Shown here in pieces: positions 45,869-56,160 of a stretch of 64,000 nucleotides of DNA (position 1 is the stretch's first letter; each line of letters opens with the position of its first letter). The DNA is taken from assembly GCF_001653235.2 (NCBI RefSeq), contig NW_019154065.1, forward strand, positions 69,060 through 133,059, in the 5' to 3' direction. A model generated the notes under the pieces. The model ran no database searches. It saw nothing but the letters and a program-made list of their open reading frames with translations, and was not told where the DNA came from. Both the position numbers and the translations under genes were made by a program. The stretch comes from Pochonia chlamydosporia 170 (taxonomy: Eukaryota > Ascomycota > Sordariomycetes > Hypocreales > Clavicipitaceae).

Positions 45869-47502
45869 CGCAGTTCCGCAGCAGTGAAATGCAAGCCGTC
45901 TTGCAATGGCACAGCGAGATGATCAGGAACAGTTTTTTAAGCCAGTAACAGTGCACCTGTCTATGAACGGGCAGGGTCTCATCGCTTAGATCTGAATTTG
46001 CAAACTGAAGAATTCGAATGCCATCATCAATATGAAGAAAGTTAGACTGCGGCTAGATATAAGTATAAATAAACAAACTGGCTCTGTCGTCGTCTTCCAA
46101 TTTTCGTTTCAAAGCCGGCACCATAAGTACTGAGAGCGAGCGATATTGATGGTGCTCGGTGGGGAAGAGTATGTGGAAAGGCTAATATAACGCTCGCAAA
46201 ATTGGCCCTGGTTCCTACAATGATCTGGCTCTCCATTTGGAATAAGAATGGTAGCGGGATATTAGCTGGGAGCATGGTCTTCCGTACCGCTGACGAATTG
46301 GGTGTTGGACAGTCCGCCGCGTACATACACCATCTTGTGAGCCTTCCTGGTTGTGAATGCAGACGAAACTAACACAAACTTAACGTCTCTACTGACATCC
46401 CAGATATCCCCTCGATCATTATTAACAAGCAGCACCTATTCTTTCTGCGGTTGGAAGCGGCCAACGCAGGGAGGAAATATCCTCTCCTCTCTGCGCGCGA
46501 GTCGCGGAGTTATAGAAGTCAATTGTGTGAAGTGACTGTGAATTCTCTATTTTTAGCGTATGAGGCCCTATTGGATGGTCAACCGCCTGTCTGGAGCTAA
46601 ACTTATAACTTGCCGTTGGCGCCCGGAGTCGCTATTGACCCGTTGTTTGGGTGCAATTGCCATTGCGACCGGCGTCTTGGGCAGTTACTGGTGCAATGCT
46701 CTCGCACCATCTGCACAATCTGGGCCTCGGACCAAACGAAGCCCCGAGGTGCTCCCCAAAGGCTCCCCCTTGTGTGACGCCACAGGCGCGTAAATGGCCA
46801 CTAGCCGTCGCCTCACAGGTGACCCAAAGAGAAATTTCTCCTGCTTTGATTTGACCTTACATCCCGTCACATATGAGTCTTGCTTACCGGTTCAGGAATC
46901 GCAGGAGAATGTAGACTTGAGTACCACATACTGACGGCTCCCTTGATCACATCACCGCAAATGTTGACACTCTGTGCGGGCAAAGGTATTAATTGTTCTG
47001 TCGCGGCTCTCAGGGGCTGTTAACTCCAAGATAGTTCCGAGATAGGACATGAATGAGATACCTGCGGCGTCCTGACTAAGTACCATGACTAGAAGTGAAC
47101 TGGAAATGCTTCAAGGAAGCCATTGCCACTCAATAGCAGTGTCTGGTTTGCTGCACAATAGGATGACTTCAAACCCAGGTGATAGGAATGGATGCACATA
47201 TGCCCAGCACCCTGCAAATGACGGGACATACCTCAAGGGCTGCTGTGCTCATACACGCAAGTGCCAAAAACAATTTCGATGCCTTCGCCAGTTTTCCAGA
47301 ATCCGCTTTTAGAATTGTAAAAGCACATTTTAACATGGCAGGTTCAAATAGGAACCGAGAGGTAATGGGTGAACTTGAGTTTGCACCTCAACACCATGCA
47401 CAGCTAAGTGTCACAACGAATGCGAAGTGCACAAGTTTCCACCCCAACGAAGTCGTGACAAACATTCATAGTTGAGAATCGAAATACGTCAGTCTGTCTA
47501 AG
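45869..47502. other. Long spacer between the recombinase and the first DUF3723 gene
   Basis: Many short frames overlap on both strands but none is supported by motif or splicing. On the minus strand near 46326-46050 a 94-codon frame with hydrophobic stretches may be a relic; I do not recognise it. No repeat stands out. Confidence 0.3.
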
Positions 47503-49139
47503 ATGAAAGGGAAAGCACTAGGCATCGTTCAAGTCCCCTTATCGAACATACTCTGCGGAGATGGCCGCGGTGCCGAAAGGACCAGAATCGGCCCAAATGG
47601 ACGTCGAATTGTTGTATTTATCGACAACTCAGATATTCCCGCAGTCCTAAGCAAGCTGCGTCTTACCGAGCTGCAGTTGGAGGCAGCCAACGCGGAAAGC
47701 AACTACCCTCTACTTAGCAGCCAAGCTGTGTGGTTGACGGGGTTGCGGAGTTCTCTCACAGAAGCTCACAGAATGAACCCACTCCTGCACCTGACAGCTC
47801 ACCTGTACTCCGCAGATCTCTCCGAAAATCCATCGTCTGACGGACACACTTACACGAAGCTTCGCAAGTGTCCTGCAGACGGAGATCAAGCGGCACAAGA
47901 GTACGCAGTACTATCACGGGCAAAACGGAGAGGTTTGAAGGCATTATATTGGCAGCCAGAAGTTGGCGATGCTCTAAACGCCTTGGCTGTATTTCCAGGG
48001 ATTATGCACGACCTTTGTCTCACTGACTGGCCAACGGAAATCGACCCTCATCTCCAAAGACAAGTCGTTGCACACCTCAACCATGTACACGCTGTTTGGT
48101 GGTATATTACTGGAGGTGACCCTGTCCTCCAGCAAAGCGCTGACATCACTACGGTGAGAGCGTTAGAGGGCCGTGCTCCTGCATGGAGTCGGTCGGACTG
48201 TGCTGGGGTCCGCGAGGCCTTCAAAAGTGAGATTGCCTTCCGCGGAATAACCGATCCAAAGAGACGTCGCGCAATGATGCAAAGAACTTGCAATCTACTC
48301 GTCATGATACCAAGCTTGAGATCTTTTCACGAGAACATGAGGCACCTTTGTGTCATTGATCGGATACTCCGAACGTACCTAATTCCCCATGACTTGGATG
48401 AACCTGCCGAAGAAACGGACCGGTCGCTTCGCTGGAAGTTGAGGCGGTTTTGGACGAGGCCAGCGCCGTACTCAGAAGTCCGGGAAGGGGAATTTCAACT
48501 GACTGCGGGTCGATCTTCGTTCAACCAGGCATACAAGCAGCTGGTCTTAGCTGCGCTTCGTCACTTCCCATCATTAGAACAACCCGCCCACCCTGATTAT
48601 GTGTGCTGTTTTCAGCAGCGGGCATATATCCTTGGCTTTCGCAACAAGTGTACTGATGAGGCGATGTGTAGAACGCTTCCGTTTCCGTCGCAAGGCACGG
48701 CACCCGTGAAAAACCGATTGGACGAGCCCATGCTCTTAGAGCCAGTCCACCTACGATGGGGGCGTCCGAGTACCAAGCTCCTCAAATTAGTACAGGCGTC
48801 CGCATTTCTAGAGGGAAAGACCCATACCATCCGCAACGAAGAAGGACTAACTGTTCGATTTTTGTTGAATGACTTTTTCGATCGTTTTCTTTGTCGCGTG
48901 TTCGATATTGATAGGGATGTTTCTCTCATAAGCAGGAGGATGAGCACAGCCTGTCGATACCGGGGCTCAATCGGTCCACGGCGTCATATACACACAAGAG
49001 GTAAGAAGTTTCGTCTCATTTAGACAAGCGACTGAGAGGATTTTTTGGTATTAAAATTGGTACAGCTTCAGGCAGAAGCAGAGCTACCAGGGAATTTGGT
49101 GGTCACGTTGAGCCACCCACACCAACGAAAGCGCTCTGA
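47503..49139 (+). CDS. DUF3723 protein 1, shorter and motif-degenerate
   Basis: The frame from 47503 runs to 49023 (506 residues). Splicing a 65-nt GTAAGA...TACAG intron (49001-49065) gives 523 residues ending at 49139. The start GKALGIVQVPLSNILC is the usual DUF3723 N-terminus, and VRALEGRAPAWS and FNQAYKQLVLAALRHFPSL are shared with the second copy at 50749. Compared with that copy, a block after residue 20 is missing. The GRHR motif position (about residues 79-88) reads TGLRSSLTEA, so the residues I take for a ParB-like active site are lost. DUF3723 genes are recurrent Starship cargo with unknown function. Confidence 0.75.
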
Positions 49140-49187
49140 CGCAGGACTCGCTGGCTCAAAGCCGACGCGTTGTGCGTAGAGAGATAG

Positions 49188-49385
49188 TTGGATGTCAACG
49201 AGGATGATGTCCAATACTATGACACAACAGTTGAATTCAGCCGCAACTATCATCTAAATGGGTATCAGCAGCGTTACAAGATTGCAAATAGCAGCTGCAG
49301 GCAGCTAGCTTCCGACTGTGATGTCACAATTGACCAGCTACATCGCTTCAATCAAGGCCAAGACCACTGTGAAGTAGACCTATAG
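49188..49385 (+). pseudogene. LysM-domain remnant
   Basis: The last 40 codons before the stop read YKIANSSC, QLASDCDVTIDQLHRFNQG and DHCEVDL. This is the spacing of the Cys-containing LysM domain found in fungal chitinases and LysM effectors (C...LA..C.VT...L...N....C). No signal peptide, second LysM or catalytic domain is nearby. It may be a transposed or decayed gene piece. Confidence 0.4.
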
Positions 49386-49909
49386 CTAACTGCTCTAGCA
49401 GTTGTGATATTGGAGCCCAAGACTGTACCGGTCGAGGACGAAAATGGTGGGGTGAGAGGCGCAAAAAATTGTCCAAAAGGGTCAGTATGGGCTAAGGTTA
49501 TGTCATGTTAACTTATGCGAGGTATCAAAGGCATTTCGCAACTGGCTATGGCTAGAGGGTGGCATGCCGTACCTCCTCCGCTCCGAAACCCGCTACCTTG
49601 GGCTTCACCAGAGCACAAGGCCAGAAGCATGCCCACCCCTTGTTGGAGGTCGTGGTGCGAGATGCTAGAGTGATTTGGTCGCTTGTGTTCCTTGAGTACT
49701 TATTAATAAATGCGGCTTCAGAGTCATGAGGAAGTTTGCAGGTTTGCTAACCCAGTTCAGCATCATGATGACTGGGAGTACCGAAACGATACATAATGCG
49801 TCTCCTGGAACTTCGCGTCCAGGCCAAGACCGTGGTTTCCTCTGTGATTTGGCGCAGCGCAGCTGCCAACCAAGGCCACCATTCAAGGTACTCTGGAGGG
49901 ATGCAATCC

Positions 49910-50400
49910 GTGTCGCTCATGATGAATGGTTGACAGGCAGGTATTTCCCTGCAGGAAGGGCCGCTGGCGCCAATGATGGATGGTTGTGAGGCGAGATTTC
50001 TGGAGGGAAGTCGTCCGTTCTGCACGATGAATGGTTGACAGGCAGGTATTTCCCTGCAGGAAGGACCCGGGGCGCCAATGATGGATGGCTGGATGCATAT
50101 ATTCCGCCAGGAAGTGGCCCCTGGCGCCATGATGGATGGTTGTGAAGCGAGATTTCTGGAGGGAAGTCGTCCGTTCTACACGATGAATGGTTGACAGGCA
50201 GGTATTTCCCTGCAGGAAGGGCCCCGGGCGCCAACGATGGATGGCTGGATGCATATATTCCGCCAGGAAGTAGCCCCTGGCACTTATGATGAATGGTTGG
50301 GAGACGAGATTTCTGGGGGGAAGTCGTCCGTTCTGCACGGTGAATGGTTCACAGGCAGGTATTTCCCTGCAGGAAGTAGCCCCTGGCGCTTATGCAGGAT
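49910..50400. repeat. 157-bp compound minisatellite between the DUF3723 genes
   Basis: The core acaggcaggtatttccctgc recurs at 49933, 50038, 50194 and 50351, spaced 105, 156 and 157 bp. The full unit has three sub-blocks: one with this core, one with ggatgcatatattccgccag, and one with cgagatttctggagggaagt. All three begin with a variant of gatggatggttg. The first unit lacks the middle block. Open frames across it are by-products of the repeat. The rest of 49386-50748 shows no gene. Confidence 0.85.
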
Positions 50401-50748
50401 CACTGACACTGAGAGGCCAGTGATCCCGATTGGTTTGGCTACTGCCAATGAACGGGCTGACCCTCTCTGTTGTCTGACCAATTCGGCATGGAGCGGAGCA
50501 TGACTCATTTTTCCTAAAATAGAACCAAAATATATTATAGCATACAAGAAGACTCTGGAAAACAGAATTCAGGATCCATTTTCTTCGAATTCCGTTCTTC
50601 AATCGCGAAACGAGCCAAACCGCTCCAATGTATTCTTCCCGTCCATGGGCCGCGGTGGCGTATCCACCACTGGCCGCAACAATGACGAGCCCTCCAGGCG
50701 ACAAACTCTCCAAATCTAAGGCCCCTATATTTAAAAAAGGTACAAGCG

Positions 50749-53634
50749 ATGGAAAAGTCTGGAGTAGGCTATTTGGGAGTGGTTCAAGTTCCTCTGCGGC
50801 AGATGCAATTTATGGAAGAGGTAGGAGAGCGGTTGCACGACACACGACAAACGGAACGTCTCCAAGCACTCTTTCAAAATACTGCAGCTGATCATGAAAA
50901 CTATAGGCATTGGGTTGATGGCTACATCGACAATACTGAAGTGTCATCCTTTGTAAACAAGCTGGGTCTGTCCCGTCAGGAACTCAAACAGCATAACCTA
51001 GATGGCAATTACCCTCGCCTTGATGACCAGGTCGTGTGCTTCACTCAGGGTCGTCATCGAATCGAAGCGGCCAGCAACATTAATCCATATGACCTTTGGA
51101 CGGTCAGGCTGTCATGCATGAGCCTCTCGCAAATCCAAACCAACCAGATAGTGAAATCACGAACGGAGCAATATCAGCATGAGACGCCAGATTCAGACGG
51201 GCGTATATACTCTAAGCTGCGAGAGTATGGGGACAGAGGGCTCGAGTTCCACGAGTGGCATCAGCGCTTGAGTAAAAAGAAACAGTATATCTTTCGAAGA
51301 ATCACTCAGCGTTGTACCATGGTGGAGGCACTTGATTTGCTTATACAGCTTCCAGGTGTCCTTGACTTCCTGCAGCTTGGGTGCTACGGCACAGTTTTCG
51401 ACAACCGACTTTTTGAAGAGTGTATCACTGGTTGGAATCTCATATTTGCAGAATGGTCAAAGTTTACCCTTGGCAGTAGGCTTCTACGAAGTTCTATTGA
51501 CAGGGACACGGTGGTCGCTCTCGAAGGCCGTGCTCCGGCCGCCAGTGAAGCAGACCGGGAGTGGATTCACCAGGCGTTCACAAGCGGCCAAGTTTGGTCG
51601 AGAATTACGGACCCACAGCAACGATGTGAACTGGAGAGTCGAGTGCAATCGACCACAGTCATAATACCAGGCCTTCGTTGGCTGCAGGGCAACCTCCTGT
51701 ATCTGAACATAGCTGCCCGCATCATTTGGAAGCTGATTATCCCTGAGAAGGAAGGGCGAAAGGCTGAACGTAAGAAGCTGTCGTTGCAACAAATTTTACA
51801 GAGCTATTGGGTCGCGTCCGAGTCCAAGTCGTGCGTTGAGATCCAGGAAGGCGTATTTCAGCCCGTGCATGGTCCGGCGTCGTTCAATTTAGCGTACAAT
51901 CAGCTGATGCTGGCCGCTCTTCGCCAATTTCCCTATCTGAGCAAGCCTGATCCCAAGGGAAAGAGTGGAGAGAAGCTGGGTCTGTCATTAGACTTGAATT
52001 GCATATCACTCTTCCACAAGAGGGCAGCTCTTCTTGGATTTCGCAGCTCCGTTATCCAGCAAGGGGTCGCCATTGTGCGTCCACCATTCCAACCTCGAGA
52101 ATGGACTACAGGTAAAGACTCGACTAGTTTCAACGAGGTCAAGTTTTTCAGTCAAATGTACCACCGTTGGGGAAAGCCGCACGTGCATGTATTTCGGGTA
52201 ATCCAGACGTCTGCATTTCTCCCCAAGCTCACTCGCGCCAGATCTCATTCCGAAGTTGATATAACCTATGTCTTGCAAGACTTATTACGGACCTTTGTCA
52301 AACCTTGCAGCTTCGACTGCGATTTGTCAGGCCGGTGTATATATCTCAACGTGGGCGTCGAGGCTCTTCAATACCATTCTGCCGTGGTTGGGACTAGGCC
52401 CGCAAATTGTCACACACGCAACGCCGGACTGCAGACGATTGAGGAGGCTAGCGAATCCAGTAACAACAACCGCTACGGCCCCGACTATCTTACATGTACT
52501 CAACCAGAACCAATAAGCACAGCCTTCATGCACGACCATGTTAGAAGGAGAGATGGTATAATCACGCGTGGCGGCACTGCCACATCGTCGTATGTCTCCT
52601 ATGATGGCGAGCGAGGGACAAGACCTGGTCCGCTTGAGCCGCAGCGTCATAGGAACTCCTATCGGTCTTCCGCAACCAAAGGACAGAGAGAGTTGCTACG
52701 TCAGCCCTTGGTAGTTGGCCGTCACTCATTTGGAATGCGAGACATCTTAGAGAGACAAAGCTGGCTTGTGGAACAGGGCCGCCGTATTATGTCTAGCGAC
52801 GAAAGTAGCTCATTTGAGAATTCTACTTGCTCGCGATCCGCTTTACCGAGTCCACCTGTGTCTAGTCAAGAATACCATGCCGTTGAACACCTATCAGATG
52901 AGTTCAGGCAACCATCCTTTGTCAGTTCTGAATATTCTCGCTCCACTATTCCAACCCCGCCGGTGTGTGCACCGGCGCAGATACTACCTAGCCAAGGGTG
53001 TCGACCTCACGGGAACGCTAGCCATTCGCAGTCTCGAAAATTAAGGCCGTTGTTGCCAGCCACAAACATTGGCCGTCCACTCTTCGCAAGGTCTCCAGGC
53101 ATTCAATCCAGCAAACCGACAGCGCACTCATTCAATAGTCATAATGGACCAACGGGGCGGCAATTTGGATCCCACCACTCTATACCTCAAAAAGAGGGCC
53201 AATACGAAGAAGCTCCGAACCTTTGGCAACCCATCATCAGTCCGACATTGTCCCGCTCTACAATCCTAAACCCTCGGTCCATGTCTCAGGCTTCCTTGTC
53301 TTCGCTGCAAAGCAACTCAGAAACGGAGACGATCTGGTCAAGCCAATGCCATGATGATCAGCCAGCCTTCGCCAACCCCAGTCACTTTAGCCGCAGTGCG
53401 TCGTATATTCGTGCTCAGTTGTCTCCGTCTATTTCGACCAGATCTACCAGGTCCCGATCACCTTGCCCGACACCTCGAGTGCCCCAAAGCAGCGGGGTTT
53501 GCTTTATGGAACCGCATAAAATGGAAGACCTGCACAGATTCCTTCGCACTTTGCCAAGAGGAGCCAGCTCTTGTCGTCCGGATGGATGGGAAGGCTTCGA
53601 CGATAGTAACGATCTTGAGACCATCAGTATGTAG
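50749..53634 (+). CDS. DUF3723 protein 2, long form, intact
   Basis: A single 961-codon frame. Residues 1-560 are the DUF3723 domain: GVVQVPLRQMQ near the start, then CFTQGRHRIEAA with Gly101-Arg-His-Arg, then SDGRIYSKLREYGDRG, VVALEGRAPAAS, FNLAYNQLMLAALRQFPYL and a C-terminal FRVIQTSAFLPKL. The pairing of an N-terminal basic strand with GxHRxxA resembles ParB/sulfiredoxin-fold nucleotide-binding proteins. That likeness is my inference. Residues 560-961 are Ser/Arg/Pro-rich, low complexity and probably disordered. It lies on the same strand as the captain-like gene, consistent with cargo of one element. Confidence 0.82.
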   Translation: MEKSGVGYLGVVQVPLRQMQFMEEVGERLHDTRQTERLQALFQNTAADHENYRHWVDGYIDNTEVSSFVNKLGLSRQELKQHNLDGNYPRLDDQVVCFTQGRHRIEAASNINPYDLWTVRLSCMSLSQIQTNQIVKSRTEQYQHETPDSDGRIYSKLREYGDRGLEFHEWHQRLSKKKQYIFRRITQRCTMVEALDLLIQLPGVLDFLQLGCYGTVFDNRLFEECITGWNLIFAEWSKFTLGSRLLRSSIDRDTVVALEGRAPAASEADREWIHQAFTSGQVWSRITDPQQRCELESRVQSTTVIIPGLRWLQGNLLYLNIAARIIWKLIIPEKEGRKAERKKLSLQQILQSYWVASESKSCVEIQEGVFQPVHGPASFNLAYNQLMLAALRQFPYLSKPDPKGKSGEKLGLSLDLNCISLFHKRAALLGFRSSVIQQGVAIVRPPFQPREWTTGKDSTSFNEVKFFSQMYHRWGKPHVHVFRVIQTSAFLPKLTRARSHSEVDITYVLQDLLRTFVKPCSFDCDLSGRCIYLNVGVEALQYHSAVVGTRPANCHTRNAGLQTIEEASESSNNNRYGPDYLTCTQPEPISTAFMHDHVRRRDGIITRGGTATSSYVSYDGERGTRPGPLEPQRHRNSYRSSATKGQRELLRQPLVVGRHSFGMRDILERQSWLVEQGRRIMSSDESSSFENSTCSRSALPSPPVSSQEYHAVEHLSDEFRQPSFVSSEYSRSTIPTPPVCAPAQILPSQGCRPHGNASHSQSRKLRPLLPATNIGRPLFARSPGIQSSKPTAHSFNSHNGPTGRQFGSHHSIPQKEGQYEEAPNLWQPIISPTLSRSTILNPRSMSQASLSSLQSNSETETIWSSQCHDDQPAFANPSHFSRSASYIRAQLSPSISTRSTRSRSPCPTPRVPQSSGVCFMEPHKMEDLHRFLRTLPRGASSCRPDGWEGFDDSNDLETISM

Positions 53635-53650
53635 TTTGCATAGTTTGCAT

Positions 53651-53694
53651 GGAGAGATGGAGAGATGGAGAGATGAAGAGATGGAGAGATGGAG
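53651..53694. repeat. GGAGAGAT octamer microsatellite
   Basis: Five and a half units of ggagagat, one with a single change (gaagagat), lie just after the DUF3723 stop codon. Confidence 0.85.
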
Positions 53695-53799
53695 CAATAT
53701 GGAGACTCAAGACATTCACCAATTAAGCTGTGTTCCCGCCTTGAGAAAGCGAGTGTAGAGGTCGAAGTCTTGTCACATTTGATTAGCAGCGATATATCC

Positions 53800-54115
53800 A
53801 GGCCAAGGTTGGCATCCTAACTAGGAAGCGCCTTCCGTTTTCTGCAGTGGCATGGGATGAGACGTTGGAATTAATACTGATTAATACTGAGGAGGGTGTA
53901 TTGCTCACATCTCGGCATGCGGCAAATATCTGCGAATTTCGAACTATAGCGAACCAGGCTTCGGAGTTACTTGAGAGCTCTTTCTCAGTCGTACACATCG
54001 CATCTGACCTTTGGGCTGGTCCTCATTGGTATGGTATTCTTGCTCTTCGTATTAGATAAATTGATGCCGATGTGAAGCCTAGACGAGCTCTGCAAGGTCG
54101 CCCAGAGTGCAGTGT
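53800..54115 (+). pseudogene. Decayed hAT transposase fragment
   Basis: Translated pieces read VAWDETLELILINTEEGVLL, then SSFSVVHIASDLWAGPHW and YGILALRIR, with a stop before IDADVKPRRAL. This is the start of the hAT catalytic core (KIHISFDLWTSPN region). No ends or other domains could be found. Confidence 0.5.
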
Positions 54116-54603
54116 GTCCAATAGTGTGAAACCATATATGACCAAGCAATTTTCCTGACATCATAGGGTACTAAAAAGGAAATTTTGTTTTTAAATAAAC
54201 ATAACGTTGCTAAGGCTATTATCTTGTTGAGGAGACAATTATCGTGCACGTACCGCTTCAAGGCACCCGCGCGATATGGTAATATTGATCCTATACTATC
54301 TGCTTGTTATGTCCTATTGCTAAACTACATTATCTAAATTTTCGTAGGGGCAGGTGTAGCGGGGTCTTCTCGGGCGAGTTTGGGACCGTATTAGGAAGTT
54401 TGGACGCCGCATTGGTGGCTCGCTGGGAGAAGCAATGCATTAAGTTTTAGGGGATGTGTCTGAAGATAATTTGATAGACCGGAATGCGCTGCCAAATGAA
54501 GTTTTAATTGTGTAAATGCAATGCCTGCTTATTATAGGCGATTTCGTGACTTATCTGGCTTCTTGTGCTACTTAGGCGCCGTGTCGTAATTGTTCCACCT
54601 CCC
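54116..54603. other. Region without a supported gene
   Basis: AT-rich sequence with no long frame or clear repeat. Confidence 0.4.
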
Positions 54604-55320
54604 TTAAGGAACGTTCGGGGGCCTCGGCCATAACTCCTCCCGGAGAGACTCGATTTCCACTTCCGTTACGCCTTTGGATTTAATGTCGATCTGATTTGTC
54701 GCCGATAAGTACTCAATGGCCGTATCAAACTTTGCGTTCAAGAGCTCTTTCGCCGTGTACATCGCCCTTAATCCAGCTTGTTTGTCGTTTCTCAATGCCG
54801 GCGCATTTTCGAGACAAAACAATAACATGACTCCTAACGCCCTTGCGTCCCCGGGATATCCTAGAAGCTCAAAGCCAATATCGATAAGCATTATTTGGGC
54901 CGGCCCATCAGCCGCTGCGGACGGCTGAAGGAGCGTGTTCCATGGCTTTATGTTACCGTGGACCACCTCACACGCCCCAAGCTCTCGCACCCCTCGGACC
55001 AAGCCTTGAAGCTGTTGAAGTGTGAGGTCCAGGTTACTTCCACTCTTCTCTGCCAAATCCTCGCCGACATAGTGCCGACAACCTTCCCGGGTTTCGTGGG
55101 GTGCCAATCAGCCACAACAACGGCAAGAATGGGAACGACACAGAAGCGTCTGGACATCTCCGAGTTAGCTTGACTCGCCGGTATTTGGTTCATTTCTATA
55201 AGAGAACTTCGTCTTCCGATTTCCGGCTCAATCATAGTCAAGTCGGCATCGGTTTCAATATACTTCAGCACGCAGTCTTGATCTTTCCAAAAGCATCGGT
55301 AAGCTATGGCATCAAGTCAG
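54604..55320 (-). pseudogene. Protein-kinase-like pseudogene
   Basis: On the minus strand the N-lobe part (VLKYIETDADLTMIEPEIG, with Lys in the position of the ATP-binding lysine) is in one frame down to about 55110. The C-lobe (LQGLVRGVRELGACEVVHGN, then IKPWNTLL) is in another, ending at 54604. The catalytic loop reads HGN where HRD is usual, and the metal motif reads DIG where DFG is usual. Short, Asp-poor kinase-like genes of this kind are common in fungal accessory regions. The frame shift and loop changes make activity unlikely. Confidence 0.6.
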
Positions 55321-56160
55321 CGCACGTTTGTAATGTCTAAGAGTGTGGTCCCCAAATAAATGAAGGATTTTGGTGGAACTAGAACTACAGGCCACACAAT
55401 GGACAAAATCGGGAGTAGCTATTGCCTGATCTCCTAGCTGAAAGCTATTACAGGCTGGTGGTGCGGCAGCTTGGCGACGGTTAAATAGTACTAGTGCAAA
55501 TACAATTACTTATGAATTCTAGCCTAGAACCTGAAACCTCGTACTGCTGCTTACTCACTTAGTTGTTTGCTATTGTCGTGGGTAGCTCGTCACCATCATT
55601 CAGGCACTTCCACTCCCCTAACTTGTTCAGGGATCTTGACAAGCGGCCCAATTCACCTAGCTTCCCGCGAGTGAAAATTAAACACTTGTTATTGCCTAAA
55701 TATTGCCCAACATAATTATACTAGCTTTAAGAAAAAGACGGCAAAAGCACCACCGATTTTGGTGGTTTTTGACACGGAAACAGGTAGGCAATTCGCCAGG
55801 GATCCAACGCCGCTTTAAGCCGTGCAGCTTGACCCATTGGTTGACCTTGCCTGTCAATGTTCGGCGAGGTACCACAAAATATTCACCTCCCATTGGACAG
55901 GATTTGGACACGGCGGTTAAGTGCGCTGGGGGAACTCTGAACCAAGTTCCAAGAAACATGCTCTTGTCAACTCGCTGCCCTTTTCAAGAACTTAAAGATG
56001 GTCACTATGGCCACATTTAAAAGCCCGCCCTCGCGGCTGCGGCGGCAAGACCATCTCCTTGTTCCCTCCGCAACTCAGCAACCCCCTTCCCGTTTAACTC
56101 GAGCTCCCCAAGTCGCAAGCTTCACGAAGTCTAGATCACAACTTCTCAGTCTGATCTACC
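55321..56160. other. Upstream region of the second DUF3435 gene
   Basis: No gene is supported. If the second recombinase is a captain, an element end should lie here. I saw no convincing terminal repeat. CT-rich sequence at 56020-56150 is a likely promoter and 5' untranslated region. Confidence 0.35.

Noticed and set aside
46042..46326. Minus-strand hydrophobic 94-codon frame as a transporter piece
   Set aside because: I could not match it to a transporter signature, and no neighbouring exon extends it.
49747..50338. Minus-strand frames of 105-151 codons with repeated peptide blocks
   Set aside because: They are by-products of the 157-bp minisatellite. They have no start context, splice sites or known motif.
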